A DNA stretch of 24,412 bases from Lentisphaeria bacterium (lineage in GTDB: Bacteria > Verrucomicrobiota > Lentisphaeria > Victivallales > Victivallaceae), in the NCBI GenBank assembly GCA_018265615.1, contig JABLYX010000070.1:1-24412 (forward strand), in the 5' to 3' direction. Under the pieces are notes generated by a model that was not told the DNA's origin, ran no database searches, and saw nothing but the letters and a program-made list of their open reading frames with translations. This document shows positions 1 through 8,268 of this stretch, piece after piece. The position numbers and the translations under genes were made by a program. How positions within the stretch are numbered: the stretch's first letter is position 1; every line of letters starts with the position of its first letter.

Positions 1-278
1 AGACGCTGGTCAATATGAATACGATCAACCGCGCGATCGACATGCTCGTGCTGCGTCCGCTGGTCGGGACCGACAAGCTCGAAACGATCCGGGTCGCCGA
101 GATGATCGGCAGCTACGGGCTGTCGAATACGCAGGTGCCGGACAGCTGCACGGTTTTCGCCCCGTCCTCGCCCGCGACGGCGACGCCGGAGGCGCTCGCC
201 GAGGCTGAGGAGCGGAAAATTCCGGATTATCCCGCCGTATTGGAAAAAATAATCGCAGATATCGAAACTATCGCTTGA
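1..278 (+). CDS. thiI: tRNA 4-thiouridine synthase ThiI, C-terminal part (5' truncated by window edge)
   Basis: The reading frame is open from base 3 to a TGA at 276-278, so only the last ~91 residues are present. They resemble the C-terminus of the ThiI PP-loop domain: TLVNMNTINRA, then LVLRPLVGTDK, the IGSYGLS segment, and DSCTVFAPSSPAT, which corresponds to the D/E-C-C-T-(V/L)-F-x-P segment of Bacillus-type ThiI. ThiI adenylates U8 of tRNA and inserts sulfur to give 4-thiouridine; in many bacteria it also feeds sulfur to thiamine thiazole synthesis. The protein ends soon after this segment, so it is the short form without the C-terminal rhodanese domain seen in Escherichia coli. An internal ATG at base 15 is not the true start, because the homology continues to the left of it. 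Product identity is fairly sure; the N-terminal domains (ferredoxin-like, THUMP) lie outside the window. Confidence 0.85.
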   Translation, partial: TLVNMNTINRAIDMLVLRPLVGTDKLETIRVAEMIGSYGLSNTQVPDSCTVFAPSSPATATPEALAEAEERKIPDYPAVLEKIIADIETIA

Positions 279-338
279 AATTTCCGGCAGATTGGATTAA
301 CTTTCAGTCAAGGATGTTTTTATTGTCTGCTATTATAC

Positions 339-343
339 AGGAG
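339..343 (+). promoter_or_regulatory. Ribosome binding site that selects a TTG start
   Basis: AGGAG at 339-343 lies 8 bases before TTG at 352. The nearby ATG at 344 is in another frame, so TTG is the start of the first PilB-like ATPase. Confidence 0.7.
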
Positions 344-351
344 ATGTTATT

Positions 352-2067
352 TTGGCCAGAGACACCGAATATATTCTCGAGCTCCTGATGGAGTACGGGA
401 TGGTCACCCGGGAGCAGGTCAACAGGGCGCGCAGCGAGGCGGAGGCATCCGGCGGAACGCTGGACCCGGTTGAATGCCTGAAGAAAGACGGGTCGGTACA
501 GGAGCAGGATCTGCTCGCGATGCTCGCTCAGCAGTACGGCATGGAAGTCCTCGACCTCAACAGCTATGAAATTCCGCAGGAAATCATCGAAAGCCTGAGC
601 CCGGAGGTCGCATCCCGCTACAAGGTTGTCCCGGTCATGAAGCACGACGATGTGCTGACGATCGCGATGAGCGATCCGACCGACATGGAGACGCTCGACG
701 CGCTGCGCTACCTGCTCGGGATTGAGGTCGATGCGATGGTTGCGAGCAGGGCCCAGATCGACACGATCCTCGACCGGTATTACCGGACCGGCGCCGACAG
801 CGTCGAGGGGTATCTGCAGGAGATCACCGACGGCGAGGAGATCGATACCGAAGTCCTCACAAGCAACATCGGTTCGAAGGAGTCGATGGACGACGAGAAT
901 GCGCCGATCATCCGCCTCGTGACCCAGCTCATCATCGATGCGTTCAAGATGAAGGCGTCGGATATCCACCTTGAGCCGATGGAGAAGCGTTACCGGGTCC
1001 GTTACCGCATCGACGGCGCGCTTCGCGAGGTCGAGGGACCGCCGAAGTACATGCAGGCGAACTTCACCAGCCGCGTGAAAATCATGGCGCGGCTCGACAT
1101 CACGGAAAAACGCATTCCGCAGGACGGGCGCATTCAGGTGACTGTCGGCGACAAGGACATCGACTTGCGCGTATCGTCGGTGCCGACGGTTCACGGCGAA
1201 TCGATCGTCATGCGTATCCTTGACAAGTCGAGCATCCAGCTCGATGTTCCGAAGCTCGGTTTCTACGCGGACGACCTTGAGATTGTGAACCGGATCATCA
1301 GCCTGCCGGACGGCATCTTCCTCGTGACCGGCCCGACCGGCTCCGGCAAGACCACGAGTCTTTACGCGTTCCTGAATACGATCAACACCACCAGCCGCAA
1401 GATCATCACCGTGGAGGACCCGGTGGAATACCAACTTGCCGGCATCAACCAGGTGCAGGTGGACCGGCATGTGGACATGACCTTCTCCGCCGCGCTGCGT
1501 TCGATGCTGCGCCAGGCACCGAACATCATCATGGTCGGTGAGATCCGCGACCTTGAAACCGCCGAAATCGCGATCAACGCCGCTCTGACGGGCCACCTTG
1601 TGTTCAGCACGCTGCACACCAACGACGCCCCGGGCGCGATCACGCGTCTCGTGGACATGGGGGTGAAGCCGTTCCTCGTGGCGACCGCGCTGCGGGCGGT
1701 CATGGCGCAGCGGCTGCTGCGCCGGGTCTGCTCGAACTGCAAGGCGCCGTACACGCCGACTCCGGCGGAGATCCGTATGCTCGGCCTTTCGCAGGAGTAT
1801 CTGGACAACCACCAGTTCTACAAGGGCAAAGGGTGCGACCGCTGCGGCCGCACCGGCTACAAGGGACGCATCGGCATCTACGAAATCTTCCAGATTACGG
1901 AAGACATCGGCAAGCTGATCTTCGCCAACGAACCGACCGGCGTCATCCGTGAAGCCGCGCGCCGCAACGGCATGCGTTCGTTGCGCGACGACGCGATGCG
2001 CAAGGCCGAAGCCGGCATTTCGACGCTGGAAGAGGTGATCTTCGTGACGCTGATGGACGAAAACTAA
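352..2067 (+). CDS. PilB/GspE-family assembly ATPase (first of two tandem copies)
   Basis: This 571-aa protein is a hexameric cytoplasmic ATPase of the type IV pilus/type II secretion family, which powers assembly of pilin-like subunits. Residues ~1-150 form an MshEN/GspE N-terminal region. The catalytic core shows Walker A GPTGSGKT at 327-334, an atypical Walker B with MVGEIRD (E397), and the His box GHLVFSTLHTND starting near 414. The zinc-binding tetracysteine is intact (C460-x2-C463, C495-x2-C498), which marks PilB/GspE rather than PilT. The start is TTG at 352 with AGGAG 8 bases upstream. A paralog follows after 18 bases and PilC/GspF after that, so the three are likely one operon. No pilin, secretin or PilT gene is in the window, so pilus and secretion roles cannot be separated. 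Confidence 0.93.
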   Translation: MARDTEYILELLMEYGMVTREQVNRARSEAEASGGTLDPVECLKKDGSVQEQDLLAMLAQQYGMEVLDLNSYEIPQEIIESLSPEVASRYKVVPVMKHDDVLTIAMSDPTDMETLDALRYLLGIEVDAMVASRAQIDTILDRYYRTGADSVEGYLQEITDGEEIDTEVLTSNIGSKESMDDENAPIIRLVTQLIIDAFKMKASDIHLEPMEKRYRVRYRIDGALREVEGPPKYMQANFTSRVKIMARLDITEKRIPQDGRIQVTVGDKDIDLRVSSVPTVHGESIVMRILDKSSIQLDVPKLGFYADDLEIVNRIISLPDGIFLVTGPTGSGKTTSLYAFLNTINTTSRKIITVEDPVEYQLAGINQVQVDRHVDMTFSAALRSMLRQAPNIIMVGEIRDLETAEIAINAALTGHLVFSTLHTNDAPGAITRLVDMGVKPFLVATALRAVMAQRLLRRVCSNCKAPYTPTPAEIRMLGLSQEYLDNHQFYKGKGCDRCGRTGYKGRIGIYEIFQITEDIGKLIFANEPTGVIREAARRNGMRSLRDDAMRKAEAGISTLEEVIFVTLMDEN

Positions 2068-2085
2068 TTCCGGAATGGTGAAAAT

Positions 2086-3777
2086 ATGCTGGATATTGAA
2101 AGTTCTGCCTTAATTGATCTTCTGAAAAACAACTATTCCGCCGAGCGCCCCGGCCTCAGGGAGCAGCTGAACGAGATTGCCGACGAGCATGAGCGCAGCG
2201 GCAAGCCGGTGATGGAGATTATCGAAAACTACGGCCTGTTCTCCCGCAAGGAGCTGCTGCAGATCATCGCGGACAGCCTCGGTTCGTTCGTCTGGGATCC
2301 GCGGGTTGCGGACGTTCCGCGGGACGTGATCGAAAGCATCGATACGAATACGGCGCGCAGTTACGGCGTGATTCCCGTCGGAGTTGAAGACGATATGATC
2401 CAGCTTGCGATGCGCAATCCGCTGGATTACCAGACGACCGAATCGCTGCGCTTCATCCTCGACCGGAATATCCTGCCGGTTGCGGTTGACCCGGATATGT
2501 TCGAGTCGGAGCTCGAGCGCTACTACCCGGAGCAGGTCGATTCGGTCGCGGACATCATCGCCGAGCTCGGGCCGTCCTCGCTTGAAGAAGACAGTTCCAA
2601 GTCCGACGAGGAGCGTGCGAACGATGCGCCGATCGTGAAATTCGTCGAAGTGGTCATCCACCAGGCGATCAAGGACAAGGCGTCGGACATCCATTTCGAG
2701 CCGTTCGAGAAAGAGTTCCGGATCCGCTACCGCGTGGACGGCGCGCTTTATGAGATGCCGCCGCCGCCGCGGAGCCTTGCGATTCCGGTCATCAGCCGCG
2801 TGAAGATTATTTCCGGGCTGAATATTTCGGAGCGCCGCCGTCCGCAGGACGGACGTATCCAGCTGAAGTTCCACGGCCGTCCCGTCGATTTGCGCGTATC
2901 GTGCCTGCCGACCAGCTACGGCGAATCGGTGGTGCTCCGTGTGCTCGACCGTACGGTCGTGAATTTGCAGCTCGATTCACTCGGCATCGGCACGGATGTG
3001 CTTGAGAAGCTGCGCGAGATGATCCATCTGCCGAACGGCATCCTGCTTGTGACCGGCCCGACCGGCTCCGGCAAGACGACGACGCTCTACTCCGCGCTCG
3101 GCGAGGTCAATACGGTTGAGGATAAGCTCCTGACCGCCGAGGACCCGGTGGAATACGATATCGAAGGCATCATTCAGGTGCCGATCAACGACGCGGTCGG
3201 TATGACCTTCCAGCGGGCGTTGCGCGCGTTCCTCCGGCAGGACCCGGACCGGATCCTCGTCGGTGAGATCCGCGACTTCGAAACCGCGCAGATTGCGATC
3301 GAGGCGTCGCTGACGGGCCACTTCGTGTTCAGCACGCTGCATACGAACGACTCGGCCAGTACGATCACCCGACTCGTGGATATGGGGGTGGAGCCGTTCC
3401 TGATCTGTTCGTCGCTCGCCGGGATTCTCGCCCAGCGCCTGGTCCGGCGGGTCTGCAAGAACTGCCAGACATTCTATGTGCCGACCGATGGAGACCTCCA
3501 GCGGCTCGGGATCGACCGCAGCGTGGCCGGCGACCGCAAATTCTCGTACGGCCGCGGCTGCCCGACCTGCAACCACACCGGCTATAAAGGCCGGAAGGCG
3601 CTGACCGAGCTTCTCGTTGTGAACAACGAAATCCGCGAGATGATCGCAAATGAGGCGCCGGCGAACCATCTGCGTGAAAAGGCGCGTGAAATGGGGATGC
3701 GGACCTTGCGTGAGGATGGTCTTGCCGCCGTTCTCAACGGAGAGACAACCGTGGACGAAGTCGTTCGTTACACTTAA
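2086..3777 (+). CDS. PilB/GspE-family assembly ATPase (second tandem copy)
   Basis: This 563-aa paralog of the preceding gene has the same layout. It has an N-terminal MshEN-like region (~1-150), Walker A GPTGSGKT at 324-331, Walker B LVGEIRD with E394, and a His box GHFVFSTLHTND. The tetracysteine is complete (C457-x2-C460 and C492-x2-C495). All catalytic motifs are therefore present and neither copy is visibly dead. The cores are closely similar while the N-terminal ~150 residues differ much more. This fits a duplication with divergence in the part that contacts partners. The ATG at 2086 lies 18 bases after the first copy's stop, with a GGAA-type weak ribosome site, which favours co-transcription. 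Whether the two form mixed hexamers or serve different machines cannot be told from sequence. Confidence 0.92.
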   Translation: MLDIESSALIDLLKNNYSAERPGLREQLNEIADEHERSGKPVMEIIENYGLFSRKELLQIIADSLGSFVWDPRVADVPRDVIESIDTNTARSYGVIPVGVEDDMIQLAMRNPLDYQTTESLRFILDRNILPVAVDPDMFESELERYYPEQVDSVADIIAELGPSSLEEDSSKSDEERANDAPIVKFVEVVIHQAIKDKASDIHFEPFEKEFRIRYRVDGALYEMPPPPRSLAIPVISRVKIISGLNISERRRPQDGRIQLKFHGRPVDLRVSCLPTSYGESVVLRVLDRTVVNLQLDSLGIGTDVLEKLREMIHLPNGILLVTGPTGSGKTTTLYSALGEVNTVEDKLLTAEDPVEYDIEGIIQVPINDAVGMTFQRALRAFLRQDPDRILVGEIRDFETAQIAIEASLTGHFVFSTLHTNDSASTITRLVDMGVEPFLICSSLAGILAQRLVRRVCKNCQTFYVPTDGDLQRLGIDRSVAGDRKFSYGRGCPTCNHTGYKGRKALTELLVVNNEIREMIANEAPANHLREKAREMGMRTLREDGLAAVLNGETTVDEVVRYT

Positions 3778-3818
3778 TATATATTTGATCAGAGTTACTT
3801 TAATCCGGAGAAGATAAA

Positions 3819-5075
3819 ATGCCGCAATTCACGTACACAGCGATGGATGCTTCCGGCAAGGAGCAGAAGGGCAAGATCACCGCCGCTTCCGAAGACGCCG
3901 TCGCGGCCGAGCTGAAGAGCAAGGGGATGTTCCCGACCATGATCAAGCCGGTCGGCGGGCAGAAAAACGCAAAGAAACCGGGTGCCAAGGGAAAAAAGAA
4001 GCCCAGCGGCTTCAATATGACCATCGGCGCCCTGAAGATCAAGCGCAAGGACCTCACGGTCGTGACCCGTCAGCTCGCGATTCTTCTGAGCGCGGGCCTG
4101 CCGCTGATCCGCTCGCTGCGGACGCTTGAGAAGCAGTCCAAGAACCCGGCGGTCAAGCAGATTCTCGGCAAGACCGCGGATACGGTGGAGGGCGGTTCGA
4201 CCTTCGCGGAGGCTCTTTCGCAGCATCCGAAGTCGTTCGACAAGCTTTATTTGAACATGGTCCGCGCCGGGGAGGCGTCGGGTGCGATGGAGACGATTCT
4301 CGACCGTCTCGCCGGCTTCATGGAAAAAGCGTCCCGTATTTCCGGCAAGGTCAAATCCGCGATGATTTACCCGTCGGTGGTTCTCACGATCGCCATCGGC
4401 GCCGTGATCGGCCTCATGATCTTCATTGTGCCGAACTTCACGAAGATCTTCGCGGAACTGCTCGAGGGCGAGCCGCTGCCGGGCATCACGGTCTTCGTCA
4501 TCGACGTCAGCAATACGATGGTGCAGCAGTGGTGGTGGTATCTGATCGGCATTATTGCGATCATCGTGCTGTATAAGATAACCGTGAAAATACCCGCCGG
4601 AAAATTCGGTGTGGACTGGGTCAAATACAACATGCCGCTTTTCGGGCCGATCATTTCAAAAACGGCGATCTCCCGGTTCGGCCGTACGCTCGGAACGCTG
4701 ATGGCTTCCGGCGTGCCGGTTCTGTCGGCGCTGTCGATCGTTCGGGAAACCTCCGGCAACGAGGTTGTTGCGAAGGGCATCCAGAAGGTGCATGACGCGG
4801 TGAAAGAAGGCGAGGGCATTGCTGCTCCGCTCTCCGCCACGAAGATCTTTCCCGAGATGGTGATCTCGATGGTGGAGGTCGGCGAGGAGACCGGCAAGCT
4901 GCCGGAGATGCTCGATAAGATCGCGAATACCTACGACGAAGAAGTCGACAACGCGGTGGGCGCGCTGACGTCGATGATTGAGCCTCTGATGATCGTCGGC
5001 CTCGCCGTGATCGTCGGCGGCATCGTCGTCGCGCTGTTTGCGCCGTTGGTGAAGATCATCGAAAAGATGAGCTGA
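3819..5075 (+). CDS. PilC/GspF-family inner-membrane platform protein
   Basis: This 418-aa protein is the polytopic inner-membrane platform that couples the assembly ATPase to pilin polymerisation in type IV pili and type II secretion. It begins with the typical PQFTYTAMDASGKEQKGKI segment, followed by a lysine-rich linker at ~45-70. Two T2SSF cytoplasmic domains follow, the first around 80-200 (RQLAILLSAGLPL) and the second around 280-400 (FGRTLGTLMASGVPV). Membrane segments are near 186-206, 237-257 and 388-412, as usual for the family. The ATG at 3819 has GGAGA about 7 bases upstream. It is 41 bases after the second ATPase, and a strong intrinsic terminator lies 52 bases downstream, so this gene closes the operon. 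Confidence 0.94.
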   Translation: MPQFTYTAMDASGKEQKGKITAASEDAVAAELKSKGMFPTMIKPVGGQKNAKKPGAKGKKKPSGFNMTIGALKIKRKDLTVVTRQLAILLSAGLPLIRSLRTLEKQSKNPAVKQILGKTADTVEGGSTFAEALSQHPKSFDKLYLNMVRAGEASGAMETILDRLAGFMEKASRISGKVKSAMIYPSVVLTIAIGAVIGLMIFIVPNFTKIFAELLEGEPLPGITVFVIDVSNTMVQQWWWYLIGIIAIIVLYKITVKIPAGKFGVDWVKYNMPLFGPIISKTAISRFGRTLGTLMASGVPVLSALSIVRETSGNEVVAKGIQKVHDAVKEGEGIAAPLSATKIFPEMVISMVEVGEETGKLPEMLDKIANTYDEEVDNAVGALTSMIEPLMIVGLAVIVGGIVVALFAPLVKIIEKMS

Positions 5076-5127
5076 AGCGAAGGCGGCGGGGGCGTGAATG
5101 ATTCCGCTCCCCCTGTCCGGATTTTAT

Positions 5128-5155
5128 GCCTCCCGGCAGCGGGAGGCTGTTTTTT
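5128..5155 (+). terminator. Intrinsic terminator of the pilB-pilB-pilC operon
   Basis: GCCTCCCG (5128-5135) pairs with CGGGAGGC (5140-5147) around a four-base loop. TG and a run of six T follow. It sits between pilC and manC and separates the two transcription units. Confidence 0.88.
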
Positions 5156-5173
5156 GCGAAGGATGGTGCGATC

Positions 5174-6268
5174 ATGCTGAAAAATGTTTATGCCGTCATC
5201 ATGGCGGGGGGGAAGGGTGAGCGTTTCTGGCCGCAGAGCCGGATCGACCGCCCGAAACAGTTCCTGCAGCTGCTTGGCGACGCGACGATGATCGAGCTGA
5301 CCGTGGACCGGCTGCGGCAGCTGCTGCCGGTTGAGCACGTCCTTGTCGTTACGAACCGGGAGTATGCAGAGGGTGTGCGTACGCTGATGCCGTTCCTGCC
5401 GGAGGAGAACGTGATCGGTGAGCCCGCCGCGCGGGATACCGCCCCCTGCGCCGCCCTTGCCGCCGGGATTGTCCGGGCGCGCGGCGGGGATGATGCGGTC
5501 ATGATCCTGCTGCCGGCGGATCACCTGATTGAGCGTACGCACGACCTCGCTTCTCTGCTGAAGGATGTGGCGGTCTGCGCGCAGGGTCATCCGGAGTGGA
5601 TCTACACCGTCGGCGTTGTTCCGACCGAGCCGGCGACCGGATACGGCTACATCCGCTGCGGGGAACCGCTGGAGCCGGCGGGAGATACCCGGCTGTTCCA
5701 TAGCCTCGGATTTCGGGAAAAGCCCGATTTGGCCACGGCGGAAGCGTTTCTGGAGGACGGGAATTACCGCTGGAATTGCGGCATGTTCCTGTTTCAGGTG
5801 CAGGCGCTCCGGAAGGAGTTGGAGCGCCAGTGCCCGGAGCTCGCGGAAATGCTGGAGCAGGTTTGCGAACTGGAGCGTTCCGGCACGCTTGAAGAGGCGC
5901 TTCCCGCCCTGTTCGGCCGCCAGCGGAAGCGTTCGATCGATTACGCGGTCATGGAGAATGCGCTCCATGTGGCCGTGGCAGAATGCCGCTTCGACTGGGA
6001 CGATATCGGCAGCTGGACCGCGCTGCGGAATCACCTGACCGCCGACAGCAACGGCAATGTTGCAACCGGACTTTTTGCTGAACTCGACTCCCGCAACCTG
6101 ATTGTCTCCGGGCAGCCGAACCATCTGGTTGCCGCGATCGGAGTCGAGAACCTCGTGATTGTGACGACCCCGGATGCGACGCTGGTCTGCCGGGCGGATC
6201 AGGCGCAGCGGATCAAGGAGCTGCTCGGAACCTTCGGGCTGCGTCCCGAGCTGCGCCAATTTCTGTGA
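5174..6268 (+). CDS. manC: Mannose-1-phosphate guanylyltransferase
   Basis: This 364-aa cytoplasmic enzyme makes GDP-mannose from mannose 1-phosphate and GTP for glycan and polysaccharide synthesis. The N-terminal nucleotidyltransferase signature is present: VIMAGGKGERFWPQSR (~8-23) and RPKQFLQL. PADHLI, GYGYI, FREKPD and the WNCGMFLF segment follow. It ends in a short left-handed helix region and lacks the fused cupin phosphomannose isomerase domain, so it is the monofunctional type. The start is ATG 5174, because AAGGA lies at 5159-5163 just ahead of it. A longer in-frame start at 5126 would begin inside the terminator hairpin. Its stop overlaps the GTG start of the pantothenate kinase (GTGA), so the two genes are coupled. 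Confidence 0.92.
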   Translation: MLKNVYAVIMAGGKGERFWPQSRIDRPKQFLQLLGDATMIELTVDRLRQLLPVEHVLVVTNREYAEGVRTLMPFLPEENVIGEPAARDTAPCAALAAGIVRARGGDDAVMILLPADHLIERTHDLASLLKDVAVCAQGHPEWIYTVGVVPTEPATGYGYIRCGEPLEPAGDTRLFHSLGFREKPDLATAEAFLEDGNYRWNCGMFLFQVQALRKELERQCPELAEMLEQVCELERSGTLEEALPALFGRQRKRSIDYAVMENALHVAVAECRFDWDDIGSWTALRNHLTADSNGNVATGLFAELDSRNLIVSGQPNHLVAAIGVENLVIVTTPDATLVCRADQAQRIKELLGTFGLRPELRQFL

Positions 6269-6981
6269 GGCCCGAGTTGACTGTTATCCTGAACATCGGA
6301 AACACCTACAGCCGGCCGGCGTTGTGGGACGGAGGGCAGTTCGAGCTGCTGCCGCGCATCGAGACTGCCCGCCTGACACTGGAGTCGCTTCCTGCCGGGC
6401 TGTCCGTCGTTGCCGCGACGGTGGTGCCGGCGTTGAAGACGCGCCTCGCGTCGGACCGGATCCGCTTCATCGATTCGCGCAACTGCGGGAATTTCGTCGA
6501 TTTCACGAAGGTAGACTGTTCGACCCTCGGGGCGGACCGGGTCGCGAATGCGATTGCGTTGGCCCACTTTGGCGGACTCCCCGCGATTGCCGTCGACTGC
6601 GGCACCGCAATCACGCTGGAGATCGTCGATGCGGAGCGCATCTTCCGCGGCGGTGCGATTGCGCCCGGCCGGCGGCTCATGCGCCATGCGCTGGCGGCCG
6701 GAACCGCCCAGCTGCCGGAGATACCGTTTTCGATGGAGTTGCCGGTGTATGCGGGGAGCGGCACTGTGGAAACGATCCGTTTCGGAGTCGACCGCGGAGC
6801 CGTCGGGCTGGTCCGTGAGCTTGTGGAGGCCGCGGCAGGGCCATACGGCGGCGTCTCTGCGGTGCGCACTGTCGCTACGGGCGGGGATGCGCCGTATTTC
6901 GCGGCCGCGCTTCCGTTTCTCGAGCTCGCGCCGGAGGAGTTCACCCATCACGGGATCCGTCTCGCCGGCGGCGTGCTCTGA
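6265..6981 (+). CDS. coaX: Type III pantothenate kinase
   Basis: This ~238-aa protein phosphorylates pantothenate in the first step of coenzyme A synthesis. The ASKHA-fold motifs of CoaX are visible: IGNT at 11-14, GADR at 89-92, DCGTA at 111-115, GGAIAPG at 129-135 and a late TGGDAPYF. One departure stands out: the usual D-x-G-N-T phosphate-1 motif reads N-I-G-N-T here, so the family's conserved Asp is Asn (N10). Two starts are possible. GTG at 6265 overlaps manC's stop. TTG at 6277 has GAGG (6267-6270) six bases upstream and would shorten the protein by four residues. The gene ends one base before the convergent oxidoreductase gene, with no room for a separate terminator. Confidence 0.88.
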   Translation: MRPELTVILNIGNTYSRPALWDGGQFELLPRIETARLTLESLPAGLSVVAATVVPALKTRLASDRIRFIDSRNCGNFVDFTKVDCSTLGADRVANAIALAHFGGLPAIAVDCGTAITLEIVDAERIFRGGAIAPGRRLMRHALAAGTAQLPEIPFSMELPVYAGSGTVETIRFGVDRGAVGLVRELVEAAAGPYGGVSAVRTVATGGDAPYFAAALPFLELAPEEFTHHGIRLAGGVL

Positions 6982-6982
6982 A

Positions 6983-8266
6983 TTACAGTTCGACGACGGC
7001 GTGCGTGATTCGCGCCCGGTCGGCCGCGAAGCCGATCCGGTGGCCGTTGACGGAGTCTGTCAGTTCCGTGCAGGAGATCGATTTCGGTTCTCCATTCAGC
7101 AGCGCGACGAAATCGGCGGCCAGCCGCTCGTCGCCGCCGCCGTGGCCGCCGAATGCGCCGGTCGTGTCGCCGAGGTCGTTCAGGTCGACGACGGTCTGCG
7201 TATATTCATGGCCGGGGCGTGTATCGCTGTGGCGGATCACGAACCGATTGTCGTCGAAAACTCCTTCTAGCTCCCCCTCCGTGCCGAGCAGGTGGATCTT
7301 CCGCATCGGCCGCGCGGTTCCTCCGACGAGGTTGTGGGTCGCGACGGAGCCGTCGGCGAATTCGATGGCCACGACCTGCCGGTCGGCCACATCGTTGTCG
7401 AGCTTCCAGATGCAGCGCGAGTACGGGTTGGCCGGATCGCGCAGCCGCGCCTCCTTTGCCGCCGGTGAATGGTCGGCGGCGTGTTCGAGCTCCGGCCAGA
7501 CGTAGAAGGTCCAGCGGTCCGGGTGGTTGAGATAGAGCTTCCGCACCGAATACGGGCACTTTGCTTCGACCGGACAGTCGAGCAGGCAGTGCTCTCCGGA
7601 GCCGGCCGGGGCATGTTTGCGCGTGAAGTAGTGCAGCCCGCCGAAGCTTGATACGCGCACCGGGGCGATTCCGCTCTTGAACCACGCGATGAGGTCGAGG
7701 TCGTGACAACACTTCGACATCAGGAACGAGGAGCCGCAGCGGTCGAACCGGTTCCATTTTCCGCGCGCGAAAGCGGTTGAGTAGTGGTGGTAGCTCACAT
7801 GTTCGGCGGTCTGGATGTCGATGAGCTCCCCGATCTCCCCGGCCCGCACGCGCTCCTTGAGCGCAACATAAAACGGCGCGTAGCGCAGCACATGGCAGAT
7901 CATGACCCGGCGCCCGCTTCGTGCGACGGCGCATTCGAGTTCGGCAACCTCCTCTTCGGAAACGGCGAACGGCTTTTCGAGCAGGACGTCGTATCCGGCA
8001 TCGAGCAGTGCGGCTGTGGTCGGCACATGGTCGCGGTCCATCGTGCCGTTGATCGCGGCATCGGCGAATTTCGGCACGGCTGCGAGCTCGGCGGCGGTGC
8101 CGAACGCGTGCTCGGGCGGAATGGAGAATTCCTCACACACCGCGAGGCGGCGCTCCTCCATCGGCTCGGCGACGCCGACGATCTTCAGTTTGTCCGGCGC
8201 CCGCTTTGCGTACGAGGCGTAGTTCAGCGCACGATGTCCGGCTCCCACAATGACTGCGGTAATCAT
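6983..8266 (-). CDS. Gfo/Idh/MocA-family NAD(P)-dependent oxidoreductase
   Basis: This ~427-aa protein has a Rossmann nucleotide-binding start (ITAVIVGAGHRA) and the family's EKP catalytic segment (LLEKPFAVS, near 100). Members oxidise or reduce sugars, inositols and sugar derivatives with NAD(P). The middle carries a cysteine-rich insert with several Cys (HCLLDCPVEAKCPYS), typical of a subgroup that may bind metal. No secretion signal is seen. It is the last gene of a minus-strand operon behind the large glycosidase, so it probably processes a released sugar; the substrate is unknown. The glycosidase's stop overlaps an ATG at 8269, with another ATG at 8266. AAAGGA at 8273-8278 spaces better for 8266, which I chose. 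A TTG at 8272 is also in frame. Confidence 0.88.
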   Translation of the reverse strand: MITAVIVGAGHRALNYASYAKRAPDKLKIVGVAEPMEERRLAVCEEFSIPPEHAFGTAAELAAVPKFADAAINGTMDRDHVPTTAALLDAGYDVLLEKPFAVSEEEVAELECAVARSGRRVMICHVLRYAPFYVALKERVRAGEIGELIDIQTAEHVSYHHYSTAFARGKWNRFDRCGSSFLMSKCCHDLDLIAWFKSGIAPVRVSSFGGLHYFTRKHAPAGSGEHCLLDCPVEAKCPYSVRKLYLNHPDRWTFYVWPELEHAADHSPAAKEARLRDPANPYSRCIWKLDNDVADRQVVAIEFADGSVATHNLVGGTARPMRKIHLLGTEGELEGVFDDNRFVIRHSDTRPGHEYTQTVVDLNDLGDTTGAFGGHGGGDERLAADFVALLNGEPKSISCTELTDSVNGHRIGFAADRARITHAVVEL

Positions 8267-8268
8267 CA

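Noticed and set aside
304..1812. Long minus-strand open frame opposite the first PilB-like gene
   Set aside because: Rich in Arg, His and Asp with no recognisable domain; antisense shadow of a clear GC-rich gene.
5126..5173. Upstream extension of manC to an ATG at 5126
   Set aside because: It would start inside the terminator hairpin; a good ribosome site precedes 5174, where the family homology starts.
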